This document shows positions 45,613-55,086 of a DNA stretch of 64,000 nucleotides, piece by piece (position 1 is the stretch's first letter; each line of letters begins with the position of its first letter). This stretch comes from Ramlibacter alkalitolerans. GTDB lineage: Bacteria; Pseudomonadota; Gammaproteobacteria; Burkholderiales; Burkholderiaceae_C. The notes beneath the pieces are model-generated. The model saw only the letters and a program-made list of their open reading frames with translations, was not told where the DNA came from and did not search any database. A program made the position numbers and the translations under genes. The stretch lies in assembly GCF_016722765.1 (NCBI RefSeq), contig NZ_JAEQND010000010.1, positions 51,001 to 115,000 of the forward strand, read 5' to 3'.

Positions 45613-47043
45613 ATGGCCGCGTCGGCCGCGGCCTCGCCCGTGCTGTTGCGCGGCTCCCCGGGCGGGTCCGACCCCGGCGGCGAGGAGCGTGGCGGCGGTC
45701 GCCCCGCAGGCGCGCCGCGCACCGGCAGCGAGCGCCCGCGCGTGGTGATCGTCGGCTGCGGCTTCGGCGGCCTCGAGGCCGCGCGGGCGCTGCATGGCGC
45801 CGAGGTCGAGATCACGCTGGTGGACCGCGCCAACCACCACCTGTTCCAGCCGCTGCTGTACCAGGTGGCCACCGCGGGCCTGCCGGCGCCCGCGATCGCC
45901 GCGCCGGTGCGCCACCTGTTCCGCCACCAGCCGAACGTCACGACCCTGCTGGGCGAAGTCACGGCCATCGATGCCGTCGCCCGCAGCGTCCGGCTGGCCG
46001 ACGGCGCCGTGCTGCCCTACGACCACCTGATCGTCGCGGCCGGTGCGACCCACAGCTACTTCGGACACGACGCATGGGCGGCGCACGCGCCCGGGCTGAA
46101 GACGCTGGCCGATGCCTTCGAAGTCCGGCGCCGGGTGCTGGTGGCCTTCGAGGCTGCCGAGAAGGAAGCCGATGCGGCGCGGCGCGAGGCCTGGCTCACC
46201 TTCGTGGTGATCGGCGGCGGACCGACCGGCGTGGAGCTGGCCGGCACGCTGGCGGAGATCGCCAGCCGCACGCTGCCCGGCGAATTCCGCCACATCGACC
46301 CGAGCCGCGCCCGCATCCTGCTCGTCGAAGGCAGCCCGCGCCTGCTGCAGGCGATGCCGGAGCGCCTGGGTGCGAGCGCGCAGCGCCAGCTCGAGAAGCT
46401 GGGCGTCGAGGTGCGCGTGGGCGCCCGCGTGACGGCGATCGACGCGCACGGGCTTCAGGTGCAGCCGCCCGGAGACGCAGCGCCCTACCGCATCGCGAGC
46501 GGCTGCATCCTGTGGGCGGCGGGCGTGGCCGCGTCGCCGCTGGGCCGGCAGATCGCGGAGGCCACGGCGGCCACCGTCGATCGCGCCGGCCGCGTGCAGG
46601 TCGAGCCGGACCTGAGCATCGCGGGCCATCCGGAGATCAGCGTGATCGGCGACCTGGCCGCCGCCCGCAGCTACGTCGCCGGCACGGAACCGCAGCCGGT
46701 GCCCGGTGTTTCGCCGGCGGCCAAGCAGATGGGCCGCACCGCCGCGCGCAACATCCTGCTGCGTGCCGGCGGCCGGCCGGCGCAGCCGTTCCGCTACCGC
46801 GACTGGGGCAGCCTGGCCACCATCGGCCGCAATTCCGCGGTGGTGGACCTGTGGACGCCGTGGCGCCGCATCGAATTCAGCGGCCGGCCCGCGTGGCTGT
46901 TCTGGTTGTTCGCCCACATCTACTTCCTGATCGGCTTTCGCAACCGCATCATCGTGATGCTGGACTGGGCCTGGGCCTACTGGACTTCGCAGCGCTCCGC
47001 GCGCGTCATCGCCGCCACTGAACCGGGGTCGCCCGGCGGGTGA
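45613..47043 (+). CDS. Type II NADH dehydrogenase (NAD(P)/FAD oxidoreductase)
   Basis: 476 residues. FAD motif VVIVGCGFGGLEAARAL, NHHLFQPLLYQVA, NAD motif VVIGGGPTGVELAG, and VSPAAKQMGRTAARN, then a C-terminal RPAWLFWLFAHIYFLIGFRNR with an amphipathic/hydrophobic end that anchors to the inner membrane. Transfers electrons from NADH to quinone without proton pumping. A Gly/Pro/Arg-rich 40-residue N-terminal extension precedes the FAD motif. Last gene of a three-gene operon. Confidence 0.9.
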   Translation: MAASAAASPVLLRGSPGGSDPGGEERGGGRPAGAPRTGSERPRVVIVGCGFGGLEAARALHGAEVEITLVDRANHHLFQPLLYQVATAGLPAPAIAAPVRHLFRHQPNVTTLLGEVTAIDAVARSVRLADGAVLPYDHLIVAAGATHSYFGHDAWAAHAPGLKTLADAFEVRRRVLVAFEAAEKEADAARREAWLTFVVIGGGPTGVELAGTLAEIASRTLPGEFRHIDPSRARILLVEGSPRLLQAMPERLGASAQRQLEKLGVEVRVGARVTAIDAHGLQVQPPGDAAPYRIASGCILWAAGVAASPLGRQIAEATAATVDRAGRVQVEPDLSIAGHPEISVIGDLAAARSYVAGTEPQPVPGVSPAAKQMGRTAARNILLRAGGRPAQPFRYRDWGSLATIGRNSAVVDLWTPWRRIEFSGRPAWLFWLFAHIYFLIGFRNRIIVMLDWAWAYWTSQRSARVIAATEPGSPGG

Positions 47044-47134
47044 GCGCTGGCGTCGGCGCTGGTGTTAACCCGCGTCCGGGATGGGAACCAAAGCTTCTAT
47101 CCTGCGGTCCCCGCACCCGCCCCGGAGACCTGCC

Positions 47135-47545
47135 ATGCCGGCCGCCATCGACACGCCCGACAACCGGCGCTTCGTCGACGCCGTGCGCAGCGAGTACAAG
47201 GTCACGCCCGGCTTCTACACGGCCGGCACGTACACCGCGGGGCTGTGGCTCGAGGCGGCGCTCAAGCTCGTGAACGGCAGGTTCGAGGACAAGCCCGCCT
47301 TCGTGCGCGCGCTGCACCAGGCGAAGCTGGCCAGCGGCCCCATGGGCCCGATCCGGCTCGACGAATACGGCAAGCCGGTCCTGAACATCTACGTGCGCAA
47401 GGTGGAGCGCAAGGACGGCCAGCTGGTGAACACGATCGTCGACACCTTCCCCGAGGTGTCGCAGTTCTGGAGCTACGAGCCCCGCGCCTTCCTCGCCATG
47501 CCTGCGTATTCGCGCGAAAGCCCGGCGGCGAAGAACCTGGAATAG
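47135..47545 (+). CDS. C-terminal fragment of a branched-chain amino acid ABC substrate-binding protein (gene remnant)
   Basis: 136 residues, against about 380-400 for a complete LivK-type protein. The sequence EYKVTPGFYTAGTYTAGLWLEAAL, ASGPMGPIRLDEYGKPVLNIYVRKVERKDGQLVNT and PEVSQFWSYEP is exactly the last third of the Peripla_BP_6 family, ending in the YSRESPAAKNLE tail. No signal peptide or ligand-binding lobe remains. It has a GGAG ribosome-binding site seven bases upstream of ATG 47135, so it might still be translated. No liv permease genes are near. The stop is 1 bp from the convergent mdlB stop. Confidence 0.7.
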   Translation: MPAAIDTPDNRRFVDAVRSEYKVTPGFYTAGTYTAGLWLEAALKLVNGRFEDKPAFVRALHQAKLASGPMGPIRLDEYGKPVLNIYVRKVERKDGQLVNTIVDTFPEVSQFWSYEPRAFLAMPAYSRESPAAKNLE

Positions 47546-47546
47546 C

Positions 47547-49364
47547 TCACTGCACTTCCTCGTCCTCTTCCTCCAGTTGCTGCAGCTGGTACAGGCGCTG
47601 GTAGAGGCCGCCCTCGATCACCATCAGCTGCGCGTGCGTGCCCAGCTCGGCGACCCGGCCGTGATTGAGCACCACGATCCGGTCGGCCTCGCGCACCGTC
47701 GAAAGCCGGTGCGCGATGGCGACCACCGTCACCCGTCCGCGCAGCAGCGCCAGCGTCTGCTGCACCAGCTGCTCGGTCTCCGAATCGATGTGCGCGGTGG
47801 CCTCGTCGAGGAACAGGATGCGCGGCTCGCCGGCCAGCGCCCGGGCGATCGCCAGCAGCTGCTTCTGTCCCACCGACAGGCGCGCGCCGCCCTCGCCCAG
47901 TAGCGTGTCGTAGCCCTGCTCCAGCGCCGCGATGAAGTCGTGCGCATGGGCGGCGCGGGCGGCCGCCTCGACCTGCGCATCGCTCAGCGCCCGGCCCATG
48001 GCGATGTTCTCGCGCGCGCTGGCGGCCAGCAGGAAGGGCTCCTGCGGCACCATGCCCACGCTGGCGCGGAAGGTGTCTTCGCCGATCGCCTCCAGCGGCA
48101 CGCCGTCGATGCGGACGTGCCCCGGCGCGCCGGCGTAGAAGCGCAGCAGCAGCGACAGCAGGGTCGTCTTGCCGCTGCCCGTGTGGCCGACGATGCCGTG
48201 GAAGCTGCCGGCGGGAATCCGCAGGTCGATCGCGTGCAGCACCGGCCGGCCCGGCTGGTAGCCGAAGGTGAGGCCTTCGATCGCGATCTCGCCGCGGGTC
48301 ACCGCACCGCGCTCGCTCGCCACCGGCGACTCCACTTCCGTCAGCAGCGCCTGCACCCGCGAGGCGCCGATCAGCGCCTGCTGCAGCTGCGAGAACTGCA
48401 TGGTGATCTGGATCAGCGGCTCGATCACGCGTGCGATGTAGCTGATGAACGCATAAAGGATGCCGACCTCGATCGCGTTCATCGAGGCACTGCCGGCGCG
48501 CAGCCCGAACACCCACAGCACCACCGCCAGCAGCAGCACGTTGAGGAAGTCCAGCACCGGCCGCAGCAGCCAGGCGTTGGCGCGCAGTTCGCCCAGGCGC
48601 GAGCGGTAGTGGCCTTCGTTCAATCCCTCGAAGCGGTCACGGAAGCGCGGGGCGGCGTTGGCCGCCTGCAGCACCGCCATCCCGCCGATGGATTCGGCCA
48701 CGTGCGCGTTCAGCTCGCTGCGCAGTTCGCGGCTGCGCGTCACGGCGGGCGCGGACAGGCGCTGGTAGGCGAACACGATCAGCACCACCGCGGGCACCAG
48801 CGCCGCCACGATCAGCATCAGCCGCCAGTCCAGCCACAGCATGGCCGCCATCGCGCCGGCCAGCAGGATCAGGCTGTCCAGGATCACGAACAGCACCTGC
48901 ACGTACAGCGTCTTGACGGCTTCGGTGTCGTTGGTCACGCGGCTCACCAGCTGGCCGGTGATCGCGTGGTCGAAGAAGGCCATCGGCAGCCGCAGCACGT
49001 GCCGGTACACCTCCTCGCGGATGCGCTGCACCGAGCGCATCGCCACGCCGGACAGGCGCACCAGCTGCAGGTAACGCACCCAGCTCGCCACCGCGCCGGC
49101 CAGCATGGCGCCCACCAGCAGCGCGGCGATGCGCGGCAGGTCGGCGTCGTGCGGCAGCAGGTACCTGTCGATCAGGTACTTGCCGGCCAGCGGACCGAGC
49201 GCCTCGAAGCCGACGGCCACCATCAGCCAGGCGACGCCGATCCACAGGTGGCGGCGCTCCGGCTTCGCGGCGCGCAGCAGCAGGGCCGCCGCCTCGGCGC
49301 GAAAACGCGGGCGCGCTGCCGGCGCGGCGGCCGGCGGGCGGCCGGGAATGGATTCAGCTGGCAT
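47547..49364 (-). CDS. mdlB: Heterodimeric ABC multidrug exporter subunit MdlB
   Basis: 605 residues from ATG 49364. N-terminal ABC membrane domain of six helices (WIGVAWLMVAVGFEALGPL..., LQLVRLSGVAMRSVQRIREEVYRHV), Walker A GHTGSGKTTL, signature ARLSVGQKQLLAIARAL, Walker B ILFLDEATAHID. C-terminus QLQQLEEEDEEVQ is acidic. Works as the second half of a transporter with MdlA; export of drugs, lipids or peptides is typical. Overlaps mdlA by 11 bp. Confidence 0.91.
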   Translation of the reverse strand: MPAESIPGRPPAAAPAARPRFRAEAAALLLRAAKPERRHLWIGVAWLMVAVGFEALGPLAGKYLIDRYLLPHDADLPRIAALLVGAMLAGAVASWVRYLQLVRLSGVAMRSVQRIREEVYRHVLRLPMAFFDHAITGQLVSRVTNDTEAVKTLYVQVLFVILDSLILLAGAMAAMLWLDWRLMLIVAALVPAVVLIVFAYQRLSAPAVTRSRELRSELNAHVAESIGGMAVLQAANAAPRFRDRFEGLNEGHYRSRLGELRANAWLLRPVLDFLNVLLLAVVLWVFGLRAGSASMNAIEVGILYAFISYIARVIEPLIQITMQFSQLQQALIGASRVQALLTEVESPVASERGAVTRGEIAIEGLTFGYQPGRPVLHAIDLRIPAGSFHGIVGHTGSGKTTLLSLLLRFYAGAPGHVRIDGVPLEAIGEDTFRASVGMVPQEPFLLAASARENIAMGRALSDAQVEAAARAAHAHDFIAALEQGYDTLLGEGGARLSVGQKQLLAIARALAGEPRILFLDEATAHIDSETEQLVQQTLALLRGRVTVVAIAHRLSTVREADRIVVLNHGRVAELGTHAQLMVIEGGLYQRLYQLQQLEEEDEEVQ

Positions 49365-51096
49365 CGAGGCTCGCCTGCAGTTGCTGGTAGCGCCACTGGC
49401 GCGCATACCAGCCGTGGCCCGCGACCAGTTCCGCGTGCCGGCCCTGTTCGACCAGGTGGCCCTCGCGCAGCACCGCCACGTCGTCGGCGTCGAGCACCGC
49501 GCTCAGGCGATGGCTCACGATGATCACGGTGCGGCCGACGCGGGCCGCGCGCAGGTGGGCCAGGATGCGCGCCTCGGTTTCGGTGTCGACGGCCGACAGC
49601 GCGTCATCGAGCAGCAGCAGCGGCGCGTCGGCCAGCAGGGCGCGCGCGATGGCCACCCGTTGGCGCTGCCCGCCGGAGAGCGTGACGCCCCGCTCCCCCA
49701 CCGGCGTGTCGTAGCCGCGCGGCAGGCGCTGGATGTCGTCATGCACGGCGGCCAGCCGGGCGGCCTGCTCCACTTCGGCGCGGGTCGCGCCGGGCCTGGC
49801 CAGCGCGATGTTCTCGGCCACCGAGGCGGAGAACAGGAAGGGCTCCTGCGGCACCCAGGCGATGCCGGCGCGCAGCGCCTGCAGCGTGTACGCCTGCAGC
49901 GGCACGTCGTTCCAGCGCAGCTCGCCGCGCTCGGGCGCGTGCTGGCGCAGCAGCAGCTTCAGCAGCGTCGTCTTGCCGGCGCCCGTCGGGCCGACCAGCC
50001 CCAGCGTGCGGCCGGGCTGCAGCGCCAGCGTCACGCCCGCCAGCGCCGGCCGCGCGCCGGCGGCGTAGGCGAAATGCACGTCGCGCACTGCGATCGGCCC
50101 GGCCCGGACGGCCGCCACGCTGCCGCGATCGTCCACGCTCGCGGGCGCATCCAGCACCGGCTGCAGGCGGCTCCACGCCGCCTTGCCGCGTTCCAGCAGC
50201 GACAGCACCCAGCCTGCCGCGAACATCGGCCAGATCAGCTGGCCCAGGTACATGCTGAAGCTGGTGAGCTGGCCCACGGTGAGCTGGCCGTGCCACACCA
50301 GCCAGGTCCCCGCGCCGAGCACCATCGCCGTCGCCGCCGCGAAGGTGCAGCCGACGGCCGGCTCGTACGCCGCTTCCCAGCGCTGCGCGTCCAGGCTGGC
50401 GGCCGCCGCGCCGCCGGCCAGCGCGGTGAACTGCGCCTCGCTGCGCGCCTGCAGGCCCAGCGCGCGCAGCGTGCGCACGCCGGCCAGCGTCTCCTGCACG
50501 TGGTCGTTGAGGGCGCCGAAGCGTTCCAGCGACTGGCGCGAAGCCGCATGTACGTGGCGCGAGATGCGCCAGAAGCCAAACGCCATCAGGGGAAAGGGCA
50601 GGATCGCGAAGGCGGCGAGCCGCCAATCGACGCCCAGCGACATCATGCCGACCACCAGCACCAGGGTGAGCGAGCCGTCGAAGCCGGCCAGCAGCGCCTC
50701 GCCGGCCGCCATCTCCACCGCATCGATGTCGTTGGTGGCCAGCGCCATCAGGTTGCCGGTGCGGTGGTCCTGGTAGAACGCGGCGCCCTGCAGCGACAGG
50801 CGCGTGTACAGGCGCTCGCGCAGCTCCACGCCGATGCGGTACGCGGCGGCATACAGGCGCAAGCGCCAGCCCACGCGCAGAAAGTACACGGCAGCCCCGG
50901 CGGCCAGCAGCCAGGCCAGCTCGCGCAGCAGCACGGGGCGCGGCAGTTGGCCGGCCACGAGGCCGTCGACCACGTGGCCGATCTGGCGCGGGATCCAGAC
51001 GATCAGGAGGGCGATGCCGACCAGCATCACGGCCGAGGCAGCGTAGGCGGCGCGGTGCCGCAGCACGAAGCGGCCGACCAGGCGGTACAGGGACAT
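49354..51096 (-). CDS. mdlA: Heterodimeric ABC multidrug exporter subunit MdlA
   Basis: 580 residues from ATG 51096 (MSLYRLVGRFVLRHRA). Like E. coli MdlA: YQDHRTGNLMALATNDIDAV, LTSFSMYLGQLIWPMFA, Walker A GPTGAGKTTL, VHDDIQRLPRGYDTPVGERGV, signature LSGGQRQRVAIARALL, Walker B LLLLDDALSAVD and a C-terminal WRYQQLQASLD. First gene of the mdlA-mdlB operon. The 200-bp gap upstream to the receiver gene is shared between divergent promoters. Confidence 0.92.
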   Translation of the reverse strand: MSLYRLVGRFVLRHRAAYAASAVMLVGIALLIVWIPRQIGHVVDGLVAGQLPRPVLLRELAWLLAAGAAVYFLRVGWRLRLYAAAYRIGVELRERLYTRLSLQGAAFYQDHRTGNLMALATNDIDAVEMAAGEALLAGFDGSLTLVLVVGMMSLGVDWRLAAFAILPFPLMAFGFWRISRHVHAASRQSLERFGALNDHVQETLAGVRTLRALGLQARSEAQFTALAGGAAAASLDAQRWEAAYEPAVGCTFAAATAMVLGAGTWLVWHGQLTVGQLTSFSMYLGQLIWPMFAAGWVLSLLERGKAAWSRLQPVLDAPASVDDRGSVAAVRAGPIAVRDVHFAYAAGARPALAGVTLALQPGRTLGLVGPTGAGKTTLLKLLLRQHAPERGELRWNDVPLQAYTLQALRAGIAWVPQEPFLFSASVAENIALARPGATRAEVEQAARLAAVHDDIQRLPRGYDTPVGERGVTLSGGQRQRVAIARALLADAPLLLLDDALSAVDTETEARILAHLRAARVGRTVIIVSHRLSAVLDADDVAVLREGHLVEQGRHAELVAGHGWYARQWRYQQLQASLDAS

Positions 51097-51296
51097 GCGA
51101 ACGGCGCCCGCGGGCGCGAGGGGAAACCGCGATTCTTGCGCAGCTCGCAAGGCCGCGCAGCCGCAGGCCCGCCCGCGCACGGCCTGCTGGCCCGACAGCG
51201 CCTCGCCGGCCTGTAGGTGCGTCCCTTTTCATCACAACGGCCCAGCCAGCACTGCCCGAAAATGCAGCAAAGAACAAAGGACGGCGGAGACGCGGT

Positions 51297-51686
51297 ATGA
51301 CGCTGCGTGTATTCCTTGTCGATGACCTGATCAGCATGCACTCCCTCATGCGCGATCTGTTCGCGGCGGTCGGCGGGCTGGAGCTCGTCGCCACCGCCAG
51401 CAGCGAGGGCGAGGCCAAACTCTGGCTGGAGGACCATCCCGGCGACTGGGATGTGGCGGTGCTCGACCTGGTGCTGCAGCACGGCTCGGGCATGGGCGTG
51501 ATCCGGCCCTGCCGCGCCGCGCATCCGCACGGGCAGGTCGTGATCTTCAGCAGCTACGTCACGCCGGTGATCCGCGAGCACTGCGTCGGGCTGGGCGCCG
51601 ACCACGTGTTCGGCAAGGACCAGACGACGCAGTTCGTCACGTGGCTGCACGCGCTGGCGCGTCGCGCCCAGGAGCCTCCCGGCTAG
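51297..51686 (+). CDS. Single-domain response regulator (receiver only)
   Basis: 129 residues. Receiver fold with Asp9-Asp10, phospho-acceptor Asp57 in VAVLDLVLQHGSG, VIFSSYV and the lysine in FGKDQ. No output domain, like CheY or Spo0F-type relay proteins. It converges with the hybrid kinase gene, the stops overlapping by 4 bp, which suggests a functional link through the kinase HPt domain. GGAG upstream of the ATG. Confidence 0.88.
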   Translation: MTLRVFLVDDLISMHSLMRDLFAAVGGLELVATASSEGEAKLWLEDHPGDWDVAVLDLVLQHGSGMGVIRPCRAAHPHGQVVIFSSYVTPVIREHCVGLGADHVFGKDQTTQFVTWLHALARRAQEPPG

Positions 51687-54421
51687 GACGTGCTGTCGGC
51701 GGGGCGGTATTCGACCTGCAGCCGGTCCAGGTGCTCGCGCAAGGCGCGCACCCGCTGCTGCAGCTCGGGCTCCGGCGTGTCCGCGGCGCCGTGTTCCAGC
51801 GCCCGGCTCTGGCGCGCCGCCCAGTTCAGCCCCATCGCCCCGAGCGCGCCGTAGGCGCGGTGCGCCAGGAAGCGCAGCTCGTCACGCCGGCCGGCCGCGG
51901 CCGCCTGCGCCATCGCATCGACCGTCTCGCGCTGCAGTTGCAGGAAATTGGGGAAGACCTCGGACCACTCGGCATCGATCACCACCTGCTCGTCTTCGGC
52001 GCGCGGCGCGTCGTTGCCCGGCGCCGCGGGGTGCGGCTGGAACAGCGCGGAGGGTCCGGCGCTCGCCGGGCGCACCGGCTGGAGCCGTTCCAGCTCGCGC
52101 AGGGCGGCCAGCAGGCGCTCGCGGCTGACCGGCTTGACCAGGAAGCGGTCGGCGCCGGCCTGCCCGGCGCGCGCGGCCGAGGCCTCGTCGTCGTTGCCGG
52201 ACATCATGATCACGCGCAGCGGCGCCAGGCCCTGCGCGGCTTCGTGTTCGCGGGCCCAGCGCACGGTGTCGACGCCGCTGCGCAAGGGCATTTCCATGTC
52301 CAGCAGCAGGTAGTGCGGCCAGCGGCGCAGCATCGCTTCGGCGGCGGCCTGGCCGTTGCTCGCCGTCTCGACGTGGAACGGCGGATGGGGCAGCATGCGG
52401 CTGGTGACCAGGCGGGTGAATTCGTCGTCGTCGACCAGCAGCACCTCGCGCGCGGGCAGCGCCCGCAGCCAGTCCTCCTGCGGCGCCTGCGCGGTGCCGG
52501 CCGAGGCCGGTGCCGGCAGCGCGCCCTTGAGGGCCGGCAGCGTCAGCGTGAGCGTGGTGCCCTGCGCACCGGTGCGCATGCGCAGCTCGCCGTGCTGCGC
52601 GCGCGCCATCAGCCGCGCGGAATAGGTGCCCAGTCCGGTGCCGGCGATCTTGCGGCCGGTCACGTACTTCTCGAAGAAGCGCCTGGCGATCTCCGGCGGC
52701 ACCGCGCCCGGGTTGTGCACGCTCAGGCTCACGGGGTCGCCGGCGGCGAGCGTCACGTCCACCTGGGCGCCGGCACCGGCCGCCTCCACCGCGTTCTTCA
52801 CGAGGTTGGCGACGATCGAATAGCACAGCAGTTCCTCGCCGCGGACCTGCACCGGCGCCGGATGCGAGCCGCGCCACTGCAGCGCGACGCCGTGCTCCTC
52901 GGCGTAGGGATGCAGGTCGACCAGCACGCGGGACACCACTTCGCGCAGGTTCACCGCCGCCGGCCGCAGCGCATAGGTGCCGGTCTCCATGCGGAACAGG
53001 CCCAGCGACAGGTTCACCATTTCCAGCATGCGCAGGCCGGCGCGCTGCAGCACGCCGACGAGCTCCTGCTGGTCGGGCGCCAGTCGGGCGTCGTCGCGCA
53101 GCAGGCGCGCCGCGCCGAGGATGCTGTTCAGGGGCGTCTTCAGGTCGTGGCGCGAGATGCGCTCGACGTCCTCGCGCAGGCGGGCGTTCTCTTCCAGCGC
53201 ACGGCTGCGCTCCTCCGCGTTGAGCGCCGCGGTCATCCGCCGTGCGATCACGACGGCGGGCGACAGCAGGAACAGCGCGAAGCCGAGGGTCGAGAACTTG
53301 CGGTCCGGCCCCGGCGTGTCGATCATCAGCAGGTCGAGCGCCAGGGTCGCGAGCACCGCCAGCATCCCCAGCAGCAGGACGCGCGCATCGGTATTGCCAC
53401 CGCGCGCCGAGCGCAGCATCGCCACCGCCACGAGCACGGCGACGACCACCGCGATCGCCTGCCCCGGCACGACCAGGTAGGAGTAGACGGCCGGCGGCAG
53501 CGCCAGCACCGCGAGGCTGGCGAGCCCCAGCATCGCCAGCACGACGTCGACGGCGCGGCGCGGGATCTCCACCGGGAACAGGCCGCGCAGCGTCAGCAGG
53601 AACAAGGCCATGGCGGCCAGCCAGGACAGGTACTCGACGCGCATGTAGCCGAACCACGAGACCTGGTCCGGCAGCGGCCGCAGGAACAGCCGCTCGCCGA
53701 TCATGTCGGTGTACACGGCGATCGCGACGCAGAACAGGCCGAACACCAGCGGGACGGGCTCGCGCGGGCGCACCGCGAAGAAGATCAGCGCCACCGCGCC
53801 CGTGACGAGGTAGGCCGTGAGCAGGGCCGCGTGCTCCACCAGCCGCGCCTCGCGCGCGCGCTCCAGCACGTCGCTGGGGCCGGCCCAGATCGGCCGCACG
53901 AAGCCGCCGGCGCGGTGGTCGAAGTTCGAGATCTGCAGCGTCAGGCGCAGCGGGCAGGCGAATTCGCGCGTGATCGGAACGCGGTTGTGCACGGCCGCCC
54001 AGCTCGCCTGCGCCGAAGGCCCGGGGCGGCCGTGCGCGGCGACTTCGGTGCCGTTGACGAACAGCCGCGAGGCGGTGCGCTGGCCCACCGCCTCGATCGC
54101 CAGGGAGGCGCCCACCGGGCAGTTGACCTGCAGCACGTAGCTGCCCCAGCCGTTCTCGCCGGCGGGCTTGCCGTCGATGGTGTTCCAGCTCGAAGGCACG
54201 GGGGCGAAGCCTTGCGTGGGCAGCTGCTGCCAGGCGGGGTCGACGAACTGCTGCCAGGCGAAGCCCCACTGGCCTTGCAGGGCGAGCGGCCGATCGGGCA
54301 CCGCCGGCACGTCGAGGACGCCTTGCCGCGCCTGCGGCGCGCGCGCGCCGGCCACGCCCGCCAGCACGAGCACCAGCAGCGCCGCGAGCAGGAAGGCAGC
54401 GAGTCTCGAGGTGCGATGCAT
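51683..54421 (-). CDS. 7TM (7TMR-DISM) hybrid sensor histidine kinase with receiver and HPt-like domain
   Basis: 912 residues from ATG 54421. Signal (SRLAAFLLAALLVLVLAGVAGA), a jelly-roll 7TMR-DISM extracellular domain to about residue 200, seven membrane helices, HisKA H-box RISRHDLKTPLNS (His425), HATPase (NLVKNAVEA, GTGLGTYSARL), receiver with Asp708 (LLLDMEMP) and a C-terminal helical domain with LAHRAYGALGAMG (His854) resembling an HPt. It can carry a full His-Asp-His relay in one protein, to the receiver-only protein next door or elsewhere. 136-bp leader holds nothing definite. Confidence 0.9.
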   Translation of the reverse strand: MHRTSRLAAFLLAALLVLVLAGVAGARAPQARQGVLDVPAVPDRPLALQGQWGFAWQQFVDPAWQQLPTQGFAPVPSSWNTIDGKPAGENGWGSYVLQVNCPVGASLAIEAVGQRTASRLFVNGTEVAAHGRPGPSAQASWAAVHNRVPITREFACPLRLTLQISNFDHRAGGFVRPIWAGPSDVLERAREARLVEHAALLTAYLVTGAVALIFFAVRPREPVPLVFGLFCVAIAVYTDMIGERLFLRPLPDQVSWFGYMRVEYLSWLAAMALFLLTLRGLFPVEIPRRAVDVVLAMLGLASLAVLALPPAVYSYLVVPGQAIAVVVAVLVAVAMLRSARGGNTDARVLLLGMLAVLATLALDLLMIDTPGPDRKFSTLGFALFLLSPAVVIARRMTAALNAEERSRALEENARLREDVERISRHDLKTPLNSILGAARLLRDDARLAPDQQELVGVLQRAGLRMLEMVNLSLGLFRMETGTYALRPAAVNLREVVSRVLVDLHPYAEEHGVALQWRGSHPAPVQVRGEELLCYSIVANLVKNAVEAAGAGAQVDVTLAAGDPVSLSVHNPGAVPPEIARRFFEKYVTGRKIAGTGLGTYSARLMARAQHGELRMRTGAQGTTLTLTLPALKGALPAPASAGTAQAPQEDWLRALPAREVLLVDDDEFTRLVTSRMLPHPPFHVETASNGQAAAEAMLRRWPHYLLLDMEMPLRSGVDTVRWAREHEAAQGLAPLRVIMMSGNDDEASAARAGQAGADRFLVKPVSRERLLAALRELERLQPVRPASAGPSALFQPHPAAPGNDAPRAEDEQVVIDAEWSEVFPNFLQLQRETVDAMAQAAAAGRRDELRFLAHRAYGALGAMGLNWAARQSRALEHGAADTPEPELQQRVRALREHLDRLQVEYRPADSTS

Positions 54422-54557
54422 GGGGGCAGTGTAGAACCGCCGCAGTTGCGGAAATGTCCCGTGGGTCAACGACGTGCAGCCCTGGGGCCTGTCCGCGACA
54501 GGGGCGCGGGGCGGGCGCGGAAATTTACCGGGCCCCGCGTGCCCGGGTGGCCGGGCC

Positions 54558-55040
54558 CTAGATCTTGTCGCCGGGCCGGGCCGCCGGCGCGTAGCGGCGC
54601 AGGAAGGCGAGCATCTTCTGCTCGTCGTAGTCGCGGCCGGCCTCCAGCTCGCCGGTGGCCTGCGAGACGAGCAGCCGCCCCTGGCCATCGAGCACGTACA
54701 GGTGCGGGTAGCCACTGGGCTTGGGCCACCGCGCCAGCAGCTTCTCGTTGCGGTTCTGCGGCGACCAGTTCACCTTCACCACCACGTAGTGGTCCTCCAG
54801 CGTGCGCTGCACCTCCGGCCGGGCCTCGATGAAGCGGTCGAGGATGTGGCACCAGGCGCACCATTCGCCGCCCACGTCGACCAGCACCGACTTGCCCTCG
54901 GCCCGTGCGCGCGTCACCGCCGCCTCGACGTCGGCGACGGCATCGCGTTGCGGGTCGAAGCGGCCGGCCTGCGGTGCTGCGGCGGCCACCCGCGCCAGCG
55001 GCAGCGCGGCCAGCAGGGCAAGGAAGCGGCGCTTTTCCAT
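54558..55040 (-). CDS. Exported thioredoxin-fold protein with CxxC
   Basis: 160 residues. Signal MEKRRFLALLAALPLARVAAAAP; VLVDVGGEWCAWCHILDRF contains the redox WCAWC motif followed by His, as in the DsbD-gamma/thioredoxin-like 'DUF255/thiol:disulfide' group. HYVVVKVNWSPQN and SGYPHLYVLDGQG complete the fold. Probably reduces disulfides in the periplasm; partner unknown. Divergent from the DUF2946 gene across 46 bp. Confidence 0.87.
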   Translation of the reverse strand: MEKRRFLALLAALPLARVAAAAPQAGRFDPQRDAVADVEAAVTRARAEGKSVLVDVGGEWCAWCHILDRFIEARPEVQRTLEDHYVVVKVNWSPQNRNEKLLARWPKPSGYPHLYVLDGQGRLLVSQATGELEAGRDYDEQKMLAFLRRYAPAARPGDKI

Positions 55041-55086
55041 CCGGCCATTTTAGGCAAGCGCGGCAGATCGGGTGACAATCCGGCGC

